From Loripinus fragilis (taxonomy: Eukaryota; Mollusca; Bivalvia; Lucinida; Lucinidae), in contig OZ026524.1 in assembly GCA_964019695.1 (NCBI GenBank), positions 23,891,656 to 23,955,655 on the forward strand: a stretch of 64,000 nucleotides of DNA, read 5' to 3'. A model generated the notes under the pieces. It did no database searches. It was not told the DNA's origin and saw only the letters and a list, made by a program, of their open reading frames with translations. This document shows, piece by piece, positions 35,290-46,116 of this stretch; the first letter of the stretch is position 1, and each line of letters begins with the position of its first letter. A program made the position numbers and the translations under genes.

Positions 35290-36670
35290 TTTTGGCCCCC
35301 GCAGATAAGGCTGCTGTGGTCGTTTGAAAAAGATACTATATTAACACCCTAAAGCAAGAACTTAGCACTGCAAAAAACATATGAGCATAACAGGCTTGAT
35401 GAGACGTCTATCGTTGATAGGCATCGATGCCATATGACAGCTAAGTTTGGGTTGTTTGTGGATGAGGATCATATCAAGCTTCCTACGTTAAACTGGTTAC
35501 CTAAACTTCATAAACGGCCCTATAAATCGCGTTTTATTGCTAATTCTAGTGCATGTACAACTACTGAGTTGTCTATTCTTTTGACTTCTTGCCTCACTGC
35601 GATTAAAAACCATGTCATTAAATATTGCACAACAGTTTATGAAAGAAATGGTAAAAATTAATTTTGGTCTATTAAAGATTCAGGCTAAATTCTTAATAAA
35701 TTGAAGTTTAGAGGTTTTCTAGCATCTGGTTTGTCTACATTTAATTTTTCTACTCTCTATATTACATTGCCTCATAATCTTATCAAAGAAAAACTAACAT
35801 AATTAATTGATCAAACATTTAACAGAGACAGGTCACTTTATTTGGCTTGTAATGATAAAAATGCCTTTTTTACTTCTGAGCAACCTAAACGATATAAATT
35901 GTGGTCATGTCAGAAAATGTGTGATGCGCTCCCTTAGCTTTTGGACAATATATTTACAAGGTTTGGCTCGAAATTATATAGACAAATTGTAGGTATTCCA
36001 ACTGGTACTAATTGTGCTCCTCTTGTTGCAGATTTGTTTTTGTTTTATTATGAGAGAGACTTTATGCTGTCTCACAATAATCAAACTGATATTATTGAAG
36101 CTTTTAAGTCAACCTCGAAATATTTAGATGACTTACTTAATATTGATAATCCTTATTTTGAACAAATGGTAGGTCAGACACTTCCCACTGAACTTCAGTT
36201 AAATAAGGCGAATTCTTCTGATACTGAAGCTCCGTTTTTAGACTTGAACTTGTTAATAACAAATGGCACAGTTTCTTCTAAAATTTATGATAAACGGGAT
36301 GATTTGAATTTTGAAATAGTAGATTTCCTTTTTTTTGATGGAGATGTTCCTCGCTCTCCGTCCTATGGTGTATATATTTCTCAACTTATTCGTTTTGCTA
36401 GAGTGTGTTTTAATGTTGATGACTTCAACAATAGAAACTTATTTTTAACTGCTAAGTTATTAAAACAAGGTAATTGATATCATAAAATTCGAACAGCTTT
36501 TTTAAATTCTACCTCAGACACTTAGAGTTAATTTTTAAATACAACATTGGGTTAAAAACTCTTCTGCAACAAGGCATATCTGAACCCATATTTTATGGTG
36601 ACTTAGTTTATAAATTCAAACGAATTGTTGGAAAACCTAATTTTAGTGATCAATTCAAAAAGATAGTAAA
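35290..36670 (+). pseudogene. Penelope-like reverse transcriptase, decayed
   Basis: Coding similarity begins near 35294 with an APADKAAVVV segment and continues through LPTLNWLPKLHKRPYKSRFI (35480-35545), STFNFSTLY (about 35735), GIPTGTNCAPLVADLFLFYY (about 35993-36050), KYLDDLLN (about 36118-36141), APFLDLNL, KIYDKRDD and SYGVYISQLIRFAR (36365-36405). YLDD is the catalytic motif C; the motif A position expected as FDF reads FNF, so one catalytic aspartate is lost. Several frameshifts and stops split the frame (open parts 35434-35661, 35807-35992, 35941-36477). This sequence type is common in bivalve and other aquatic invertebrate genomes; I place it with Penelope-like elements with moderate certainty. 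It is a dead copy. Confidence 0.75.
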
Positions 36671-36681
36671 ACGTTATATAA

Positions 36682-36730
36682 GGGTACTTGATTGTATCGA
36701 TTCCTGATCTTTGCATCCTTACTTACTTTG
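36682..36730 (+). repeat. Dispersed motif, copy 3 (partial)
   Basis: GGTACTTGATTGTATCGATT followed by CCTGATCTTTGCATCCTTAC. It lacks the upstream TATCCTGGGTCAG part of copies 1 and 2 and follows reverse-transcriptase coding sequence with no gap. Confidence 0.7.
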
Positions 36731-37137
36731 GATATAACTTAGATATCATGTGACAGTCTGCATGCCTAGTTTTAAAATCAATCACGGCTCATAGCTATGG
36801 TTTCCTCCTTAACTGCACGACGGTGGGACAGGCCTCAGACTCTGTGACGGCTCTGACATAAAGCTTTAATCCGTGGGTTGGGGCCTGATGCTTATCTGTA
36901 GCTGGACCCACCGTGGGTCAACTTGAGGTTTTTTTTTAGCTCTGACTATCTGTGAGTCATGAGCCCTTTTCTTTGTTTCATCATGGTGTGTTAATTTGAT
37001 AAGAGTGTTTCTCCATGATGATACATTGCATTAGTTAGATGGCCTCAATGCGAGCTGAACCATTCTTGTACTTCAACAACAGAAGAATCTAGGGCGAAGA
37101 TTTGGTACCAGTAAAATGCCTTTAAGCCCCCAAGTGG

Positions 37138-37415
37138 CTTAGGCTGCTGTCCATTCAAAGGCGGTGGTTCTGTTGTTGTTGAATTTTTGTTTATTGTTAC
37201 TCCCATTGTGGGAGTCTGTAACTGTTCTTTGTTTTGTTGTACGCTACTTTATGTCCATTCTAGTATTGCAATCATCTTGATGGGGAGGTGAGAGCTGGTT
37301 GCTTTGCTTAATTTGTCTTCCTGGTGTCTCGTGATGGTTGAGCGGCTCTTCCTCGCGGTGCCTTGGGGTTGTCTGCGGTGTGTGATTGTGGTATTTCCTA
37401 ATCATACTCACTTAC
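37138..37415 (+). repeat. Retroelement 3'-tail repeat, copy d (sense, attached to the reverse transcriptase)
   Basis: Blocks GCTGCTGTCCATTCAAAGGC, GGTGGTTCTGTTGTTGTTG, TTGTTACTCCCATTGTGGGA, TTTGTTTTGTTGTACGCTAC, TGGGGAGGTGAGAGCTGGTT, CCTCGCGGTGCCTTGGGGTT and GTGTGATTGTGGTATTTCC, ending CATACTCACTTAC. This copy ties the dispersed repeat to a reverse-transcriptase element because both lie inside one insertion. Confidence 0.8.
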
Positions 37416-37419
37416 TATT

Positions 37420-38170
37420 TTTGGTCAGCTGATAGAAAATGATATTTCAATTATCTGGTGTTAATATAAAAAAGTTATTTTATTTTTTACGAGTTATTGT
37501 CCTTTGCAAATTTTGACATTGAACTATCTAAAAAGGCTATTACAGCTAGGAGCTTCAAACTGATAGAAGATGATTAGCAAATTGACTGGTGAAAATATAA
37601 AAAAAATCATTTTTTACGAGGTATAGTCCTTTGCAAATGTGGACATTGACAATTAGTAATATACTATTTGAGCTAGGACCTTTAAACTTGGTCAGCTGAT
37701 AGAAGATGATTAGAAAATGAACTGGTGAAAATATAAAAAAAAGTGTGTTTTTTTTTTCATTTTTTTTTAATTATTGCTTTTTGAAAATGTTTGAGATTGA
37801 AAACTTGTTATAAAGATATCTCTAAATCTATTACTGTCAAGAGCATCAAACGTGACCAACTGATAGACGTAGATTACCTTGAGAAAATATAAAAAGGAAT
37901 TATTTTATTTTTTTTTGCGTTATTGTCCCCTGAAAATTTGAACATTGAAAACGTGTATTAACAATATCTCAAAAATTGTTACAGCCAGGAGCTTCCAACA
38001 TGGTCAGCTAATAGAATATAATGATTAGTAATTTGGTGATAAAAAGTTATTTTTTTAGTCATTGCCCTTTTAGAATTTGTACATTCAATTTGAAAACTTG
38101 TAATAAAGATATCTTAAAAACTATAATAGCTAGCAGCTTTAAACATGGTCAGCTGATAAAAAAATGGGTA
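37420..38170. repeat. Degenerate ~130-170-bp tandem repeat
   Basis: About five units marked by GGTCAGCTGATAGAAGATGA or variants (near 37423, 37556, 37687, 37855, 38006 and 38146). Each has an ATATAAAAAA tract, a T-rich run, TTATTGTCCTTTGCAAAT, GATATCTCAAAA and GCTAGGAGCTTCAAAC. Units differ in length and sequence, so the array is old. Confidence 0.7.
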
Positions 38171-38279
38171 GATTACCTCATGGACAAGCAAATGACTGGG
38201 GACACAGTGTTTCATAAATTTCATTTCAATTTTTTTAAGTATGAGAAATTTATTTTTTTGATCTCCATTTTTTAAATTT

Positions 38280-39640
38280 TTAAAATCGAATATTTTTTTT
38301 ACAAAATTGTTTGTACGATAATTGTTTTTTGTACCAAAATATTACTTTTAAGCTATTTATTAATTAACATATATAAATATAAAAAAGTGAACACATGTCA
38401 TTCAGTACGCTACAACCTTAAACTATAAAATTATAAGGAGAGTATTGGAAATCTAAATGCGTACCTCACCATAGGACACCAATAACAAATGTATGGAGGT
38501 ACATGCAATTATAAAAAGTATCAATGTACATGTACCACCAGAATAGTAAGATTAACAGTTAGAAATAAGAATATAAATTCGATGACGAAACACAAACAAG
38601 ATTCATTAGGAAGGTATGGCAAATGTCTGAAATTAGCACGCACATAAGTAGCAGTAAAAAAAGACAGGAGAACATTTCAGGAAAGAAAAACATGTTTAGT
38701 GATGGAAAAACAATCACACATGTATAAAATGGGTTTACACATAACTGGTACAAGGGTCATCCACCAAATAATGTAAGAGTTTGTACTATAATATTTAAAC
38801 GTAACAGATATAACGATAAGGTGGCAAAACTTGTTGCGCATGCAACAACATATCCAAAAATTTGATGGAATGTGATGTCACTTGTTGCTTAGCAACGTAA
38901 ACAGGTACTTAAAGCTGACCTGGCCAGATGCCTTAAAATAGTTGACATGGTTACTGGCATGTGCAGATCAGTTCTAAAACATCTACTCTATAAACCACAA
39001 TATAAAGAAAATTATTCTGTAAAATTAAATGACTTCTTTTGGAAAATTTCAAATTGGCAAGTATATTTAGCGTAAAATCGACAAAAAGGAAAAAATGTTG
39101 GATCAGAAATAAGGATGTGGGTCATGAATTAGCCCTAAAATTATTGTTGGTTGGTATAAAAGTTTTACATCATCCTAAAGCTATTAAATAAATTCTACAT
39201 TTTAAAACAGTATCTTTACACAACATGTATCAAGCAACAGTTAAATATAGACTTAACAACTAGTCCATTTTTTCCACAATTACCTTGTTGCTAGGCAACC
39301 ATGTATAACTTGTACATGGTAATGACCATATTTCATATCTAACAGTGAGAACAATCAAACTATGACATATTCAAGGACAAACTACATTTACATACATGAT
39401 ACTAATTAGATGCCAGACTGTGTTTCTTTAGCATGAGTTTTTTGTGTAAGGAAAATCTGGCTGGGTTAGCTTTAGTTTCATTTTTTCGTTTCTAAGCAAC
39501 TTTTCAGCAAAGGTTTAGATATGCTGATGTATGCCCAACAGGTAATGCCACCTAATGATTAGATTGGCGATATTTTAATCGTACAAACTTTTGCATTATC
39601 AGGCATTTACCACTATCTATTGGATGATCGATATAATAAG
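38280..39640. other. AT-rich unique stretch
   Basis: No coding domain was recognised. The minus-strand open frame at 38559-38753 is hydrophobic and featureless. Short GTTGCTAGGCAACC and TTGCTTAGCAAC palindromes (near 39289 and 38883) are visible. Confidence 0.4.
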
Positions 39641-39653
39641 AAATGTGAAGGCA

Positions 39654-40265
39654 TTTACCATACACATGCTATACAGTGCTAATAATTACAATACACATAC
39701 AGATATTATACAGTTCTAATGTTTAACATACACATAAAGTGATTATACAGTGCTAATATTTAACATACATATAAAGTCATTATACAGTGCTAATGTTTAC
39801 CATACACATAAAATGATTATACAGTGCTAATATTTAACATACATATAAAGTCATTATCCAGTGCTAATGTTTACCATACATATAAAGTCATTATACAGTG
39901 ATAATGTTTACCATACACATAAAGTGATTATACAGTGTTAATGTTTACCATACATATACAGTGATTATACAGTGCTAGTATTTGCCATACACATACAGTG
40001 ATATTACAGTGCTAATGTTACCATATCCATTAAGTGATTATATAGTGCTTATATTACCATACACATAAAGTGAATACACAGTGCTAATGATTACCATCCA
40101 CATAACGTGATTATACAGTGCTAATGTTTACCATACATGTAAAGCGACTATATAGTGCTAATATTTATCATATACATAAAGTGATTATACAGGGCTAATG
40201 GCTACCAAACATATATAGTGATTATACAGTGGTAATATTTACCATACAAATAAAGTGATTATATA
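39654..40265. repeat. 37-bp minisatellite, left block
   Basis: About 16 units of ACCATACACATAAAGTGATT-ATACAGTGCTAATGTTT (37 bp) with frequent single-base variants and small indels. It is interrupted by a MITE-like element and continues at 41089. Confidence 0.9.
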
Positions 40266-41084
40266 CTGAGGGACTTTTGAAACGCACCATTTTATATTCA
40301 CTGTCTCCTCAACATGGTTAATTTGAGGATGTTTTCTTTATCATTCTTTATCCTCTTGCACAATGGACCATGATTTGCCATAATTTCGACTTGCGCATGT
40401 TGTTTATTCTGACGCTATACTAACGTGAGTCTTTTTCAACAATTGACGCATGACAAATGTAAATGTAATTCAATTTGAAAACCAACACTTTGAGGTGGCA
40501 GGCGGATGTCTTAACTAAAGGAAAAACACAAAATGTGTCAGAAATAATCGTTTTATTACACTCCCACTCGCAGCGTTCCTTTGCTAACATCAGTCTTTTA
40601 ATTTTCAAACAGAAAAACAGGCGGATGACGTTCGCGCATGCTGGGATACTTTTGTCTTTCATGCAACTGATTAAGGAGTATATGTTGGCAATAAAACAGA
40701 TTTTGATTATTCCTGATCCTTAGAATATAAATGGCCAATTACGTCAAAAAGTAATGACGTCGTGTAGACAAAATGAATGTTGCCAGAGGCCTAAAACTTC
40801 ATGATTTGATTTTGTCTTTCCCTTTGCTTTCGAGAACGAACATCGGTTCGAACACTTTTTTCATTCATTATGGAAGGTATTGTAACTCTGTGACGTTTTT
40901 AAATTTGAGTTGTCTCAGAATTATCGCGACGTGACGGCATTTATAAGTCATAGCGTTTCAATTTTCTTATTGAATGCAATCTGAATGAAGGAACTTGTCA
41001 ATTGCGTTATACACAATAAGAAAATATTAAATTTTTGGCATACTGTAGCATTTAAGCAGATGGTGCCTTTATAAAGTCCTTCAG
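40266..41084. mobile_element. 819-bp MITE-like element inserted in the 37-bp minisatellite
   Basis: The left end reads CTGAGGGACTTTTGAAACGC and the reverse complement of the right end reads CTGAAGGACTTTATAAAGGC, both followed by ACCAT. TATA lies on each side (40262-40265 and 41085-41088). The host minisatellite resumes in register after the right end. Terminal similarity to the 6172-7307 element (CTTAAGGAATAAAGAAACGC) and the same target suggest a shared transposase family. Overlapping open frames at 40420-40723 on both strands have no recognisable domain. Confidence 0.8.
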
Positions 41085-41088
41085 TATA

Positions 41089-41690
41089 CTTTGCTAATTT
41101 TTGCCATACACATAAAGTGATTGATTATACAGAGGTGATGTTCACAATACACATAAAGTGAATATACAGTGCTAATATGTACCTTGCGCATAAAGTGATT
41201 ATACAGTACTGACGTTTACCATACGCATGAAGAGATAATACCATGCTAATGTTTACCACACATATTAAGTGTTTATACAGTGCTAATATTTACCATACAC
41301 ATAAAGTGATTATACAGTGTTAATGTTTAGCATACACATAAAATGATTATACAGCGCTTATGTTTACCATACATATAAAGTGATTATACAGAGCTGATGT
41401 TCACAATACACATTAAGTGATTATACAGTGCTAATATGTACCTTACGTATAAAGTTATTATACAGTGCTGATGTTTACCATACACATGAAGTGATTATAC
41501 AGTGCTTTTGTTACCCATATGCATAAAGAGATAATAATGTGCTAATGTTTACCGCACATTTACAGTGATTAAACAGTGTAATGTTTAGCATGCACATAAA
41601 GTGATTATACAGTGCTAATATTTACCATACACATAAAGTGATTACACAGGGCTAATGATATTCAAGTATGGGAAATGGGCACACTTTCTT
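41089..41690. repeat. 37-bp minisatellite, right block
   Basis: About 16 more units (for example CATACACATAAAGTGATTAT, ACAGTGCTAATATTTAC), including variants CTTACGTATAAAG and CATACGCATGAAG. The block ends in GGGCTAATGATATTC, next to the LINE tail. Confidence 0.88.
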
Positions 41691-42135
41691 TCATTCTTTC
41701 TTTCTTTCTTCCGATACTTCTAAACATCTTTTGAGGAAATAATAATGGCATTCTGTATACCAAGTGCTAAGGGGGTTAGTTGGTGGGATGAGTGTGTACA
41801 GTACAAAAAACACGGTTAGTTCAGCTAAAAGATAAAAACTTAATGATTTAGGGGGACACCTGTACCACCTGGTACACAGTGTGAATGAACTATGGCAATA
41901 TAGGAAACAGGACAATGCAGGTTGGGAGGGCGTTCCATTGTATGATAGTTCTGGGGAAAATGCTGTATTTATAGTAGTTTGTAGAGGTGGGTGTCTGCAT
42001 GTATGCCAGAGGGTGGATAAATATAGATTCCCTGCGATTAGGTATTAGATAATCAGATGCTGAAATTAGCATGTGATATGACAAACGTATCATTATACAG
42101 TAAACACTTACGAAGTTGGCACCTAACAAAATAAA
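41685..42135 (-). pseudogene. 5'-truncated LINE: C-terminal reverse-transcriptase tail and 3' end
   Basis: Minus-strand translation of 42129-41890 contains SDYLIPNRRESIFIHPLAY, TSTNYYKYSIFPRTI and IQWNALP, the pattern at the extreme C terminus of many LINE reverse-transcriptase proteins (FFPRTI..WN.LP). Below it comes about 200 bp of non-coding tail ending in a GAAA-type microsatellite (41689-41711 as TTTC repeats), the simple-repeat tail typical of L2/CR1-like elements. All upstream coding sequence is missing, the normal result of incomplete reverse transcription. The insertion abuts the 37-bp minisatellite. Whether it belongs to the same family as the LINE at 0.9-3.7 kb cannot be told because the two do not overlap. 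Confidence 0.7.
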
Positions 42136-42860
42136 TTTGGCGCAGTCTAAAAGGATGCCAACATAAGTATGTTATTACTGATCAATGTATGATTTCCTGA
42201 TTAATAACCGGAGCAATTTCACGATGATTGATATGGACCGACGACAGACATTGCATTGTCCACAACATAGTATCTGGGTGAAGAGATGATTGCTGATTTC
42301 ATGTTAAGTTGGTCTGACAAATTAATTTAGGTCTTATCATTAATTTCTCTGTCACTATTGAGGCCAGGCATCTTACTGATATAATCAAGAATATCTTCTT
42401 AATCTATCCAACGGAATGATTCATTACTGAGTGCTAGCAAGTCAGTAATAATTAACTGTCAGCATCATAAGAGCTCAGTTCACACAATTCGTAACATTCC
42501 GTATTGCACAATTTGTTTTTTGTATTTTGCTTATTCAAGGGATTTTGGTCAGTTATAATTTGATGTCAACATTTTTAAATGCCTCCTTCAAGCTTACAGA
42601 CTCAAGCAGTTGTTTACGCCAGGAATGACCTTTTCTAAAATACATCCTTAACGAGAATGCAATAAACAAAGCAACTAAGTATCAATACTATTATTATCTT
42701 AAAATTCGATATGCAACACAGCGTATTTTTTTTTTAATAAAACATCCCTATGACTTTTTATTACTGCCCCTCCCAGGTTGACTATCAATTCACACAATCC
42801 CTACTCTACAGCCACATTAAACGACTGATCAAAGCAAAATGAGCATAGAAGGACCTTTCC
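42136..42860. other. Unique AT-rich stretch before the 48-bp array
   Basis: No gene or repeat was recognised. Confidence 0.4.
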
Positions 42861-42867
42861 TAAAATA

Positions 42868-42930
42868 CGAGTGAGTATAATGAGGGAAATGACACAATCA
42901 CAAATCACAGACCAATACATGAAGCAGTGA
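42868..42930 (-). repeat. Retroelement 3'-tail fragment that runs into the 48-bp array
   Basis: Reads GAGTGAGTATAATGAGGGAA, ATGACACAATCACAAATCACA, then GACCAATACATGAAGCAGTG and AGAAAAAGAA. This follows copy c (GTGAGTATGACCAGGAAACG, CCACAATCACACACTG, CAACCCATGGCACCGTGAGA) in the same order. The last block, ATGAAGCAGTGAGAAAAAG, is already the first unit of the 48-bp minisatellite. Confidence 0.65.
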
Positions 42931-45900
42931 GAAAAAGAACCGGAATATAGATAAAATACTCTCACATGAGCAGTGAGGAAAAGAACAGGAATATAAACGA
43001 AATACAAACACATGAAGTGGTAAGGAAAAGAACTGGAATATAGACAGAAATGCTCACACAAGGAGCAGTGAGGAAAAGAACTGGAGTATAGACAGAAATA
43101 CTCACACATGGAGCAGTGAGGAAAAAAACTAGAATATAGACAGAAATACACAGATGGAGCAGTGTGGAAAAGAACTGGAATATAGACAGAAATGCTCACA
43201 CAAGGAGCAGTGACGAAATACACTGGAATATAGACGGAAATACTCACATATGAAGTGGTGAGGAAAAAGAACTGGAATATAGACAGAAATACTCACACAT
43301 GGAGCAGTGAGGAAAAGAATTGGAATATAGACAGAAATACCCACACATGAAGTGGCGAGAAAAATAACTGGAATATAGACATAAATACTCACACATGGAG
43401 TGGTGAGGAAAATAACTGGACTATAGACAGAAATACTCACACAAAGAGCAGTAGGGAAAGAGCTGGAATATAGACAGAAATACTCACACATGGAGTAGTG
43501 AGGAAAAGAACTGGAATATAGACAGAAAGTCTCACACAAGGAGTAGTGAGTAAAAGAACTGGAACATAAACAGGAATACTCACACATGGAGCGTTAAGGA
43601 AAATAATCTGGAATATAGACAGAAAAACTCACATATGAAGCGTTAAGGAAAAGAACTGGAATATAGACAGAAATACTCAAACAAGGAGCAGTGAGGAAGA
43701 GAACCGGAATATAAACAGAAATACTCACACATGAAGCAGTGAAGAAAGAACGGAATATAAACAGAAATACTCACACATGGAGCGTTAAGGAAAAGAATCT
43801 GGAATATAGACAGAAATACTCACACATGAAGTGGTTAGGAAAAGAACTGGAATATAGAGAGAAATACTCACACATGGAACAGTGAGGAAAAGAACTGGAA
43901 GATAGACAGAAATACCCACACATGAAGTGGTAAGGAAAATAACTGGAATATAGACAAAAATTCTCACACATGGTGCATTGAGGAAAAGAACCGGAATATA
44001 GACAGAAATACTCACACATGGAACAGTGAGGAAAAGAACTGGAATATAGACAGAAATACTCACACATGGAGCGGTGAGGAAAATAACTGGACTATAGACA
44101 GTAATACTCACACATGGAGCAGTGAGGAAAAGAACTGGAATAAAGACAGAAATACTCACACAAAGAGCAGTAGGGAAAGAGCCGGAATATAGACAGAAAT
44201 ACTCACACATGGAGCAGTGAGGAAAAGAACTGGAATACAGACAGAAATACTCAAACATGTAGCAGTGAGGAAAAGAACTGAAATACAGACAGAAATACTC
44301 ACACAAGGAGCAGTGAGGAAAAGAACCGGAATACAGACAGAAATACTCACACATGGAGCAGTGAGGAAAAGAACTGGAATATAGACAGAAATACTTACAC
44401 ATGGAGCAGTGAGGAAAAGAACTGGAATATAGACAGAAATACTCAAACAAGGAGCAGTGAGGAAAAGAACTGGAATACAGACAGAAATACTCACACAAGG
44501 AGCAGTGAGGAAAAGAACCGGAATACAGACAGAAATACTCACACATGGAGCAGTGAGGAAAAGAACCGGAATATAAACAGAAATACTCACACATGTAGCG
44601 TCAAGGAAAAGAATCTGGAATATAGAAAGAAATACTCACACATAAAGTGGTTACGAAAAGAACTGGAATATAGACAGAAATACTCACACAAGGAGCAGTG
44701 AGGAAAAGAACTGGAATATAGACAGAAATTCCCACACATGAAGTGGTAAGGATAATAACTGGAATATAGACAGAAATTCTCATACATGGAGCAGTGAGGA
44801 AAAGAACTGGAATATTGACAGAAATTCTCACACATGGGGCAGTGAGGAAAATAACTGGAATATAGACAGAAATACTCACGCATGGAACAGTGAGGAAAAG
44901 AACTGGAATATAGACAGAAATACTCAAACAAGGAGCAGTGAGGAAAAGAACCGGATCATAGACAGAAATTCTCACACATGGAGCAAAGAGAAAAAGAACC
45001 GGAATATAGACGAAATACTCACATGTGGAGTGGTGAGGAAAAGAACTGGAATATAGACAGAAATACTCACACATGTAGCAGTTAGGAAAAGAACAGGAAT
45101 ATACACAGAAATACTCACACATGGAGCAGTGAGGAAAAGAACTGGAATATAGACAGAAATACTCACACATGTAGCAGTTAGGAAAAGAACAGGAATATAC
45201 ACAGAAATACTCACACATGGAGCAGTGAGGAAAAGAACTGGAATATAGACAGAAATACTCACACATGGAGCAGTGAGGAAAAGAACTGGAATATAGAGAG
45301 AAATACTCACACATGAAGTGGTGAGGAAAAGAACTGAAATATAGACAGAAATACTCACACAAGGAGCAGTGAGGAAAAGAACAGGAATATAGACAGAAAT
45401 ACTCACACATGGAGCAGTGAGGAAAATAACTGGAATATAGACAGAAATACTTACACATGGAGCAGTTAGGAAATGAACTGGAATACAGAAAGAAATACTC
45501 ACACATGGAGCAGTGAGGAAAAAATCCGGAATAAAGACAGAAATTCTCACACATGGAGCAAAGAGAAGAAGAACCAGAATATAGACGAAATACTCACACA
45601 TGGAGTGGTGAGGAAAAGAACCGGAATATAGACAGAAATACTCACACGTGGAGCAGTGAGGAAAAGAACTGGAATATAGACAGAAATTCTCACACATGAA
45701 GTGGCGAGGAAAATAACTTGAATATAGACAGAAATGCTCACACAAGGAGCAGGGAGGAAAAGAACTGGAAAATAGACAGAAATTCTCACACAAGGAGCAG
45801 GGAGGAAAAGAACTGGAATATAGACAGAAATGCTCACACATGAAGTGGCGAGGTAAATAACTGGAATATAGACAGAAATGTTCACACAAGAAGCAGGGAG

Positions 45901-46116
45901 GAAAAGAACTGGAATATAGACAGAAATACTCACACATGGAGCAGTAAGGAAAATAACTGGAATATTGACAGAAATGTTCACACAAGAAGCAGGGAGGAAA
46001 AGAACTGGAATATAGACAGAAATTCTCACACATGGAGCAGGGAGGAAAAGAACTGGAATATAGACAGAAATTCTCACACATGGAGCAGTGAGGAAAAGAA
46101 CTGGAGTATAGACAGA

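Larger units (their letters stand above)
35268..37422 (+). mobile_element. 5'-truncated Penelope-like retroelement inserted in a tandem repeat
   Basis: The insertion is bounded by two halves of a ~150-bp tandem repeat (left ends TTCAAAC, right resumes GGTCAGCTGATAG). It carries a decayed reverse transcriptase, a copy of the dispersed 58-bp motif at 36682, about 400 bp of non-coding sequence and the 3'-tail repeat ending CATACTCACTTAC. No clear target-site duplication was seen. The C-terminal part of the protein expected for the family is replaced by the 58-bp motif, so there is also an internal deletion or recombination. Confidence 0.65.

Noticed and set aside
40420..40723. Overlapping open frames on both strands as a transposase
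   Set aside because: About 80 codons each, no DDE/D or helix-turn-helix pattern; the element is too short to encode one.
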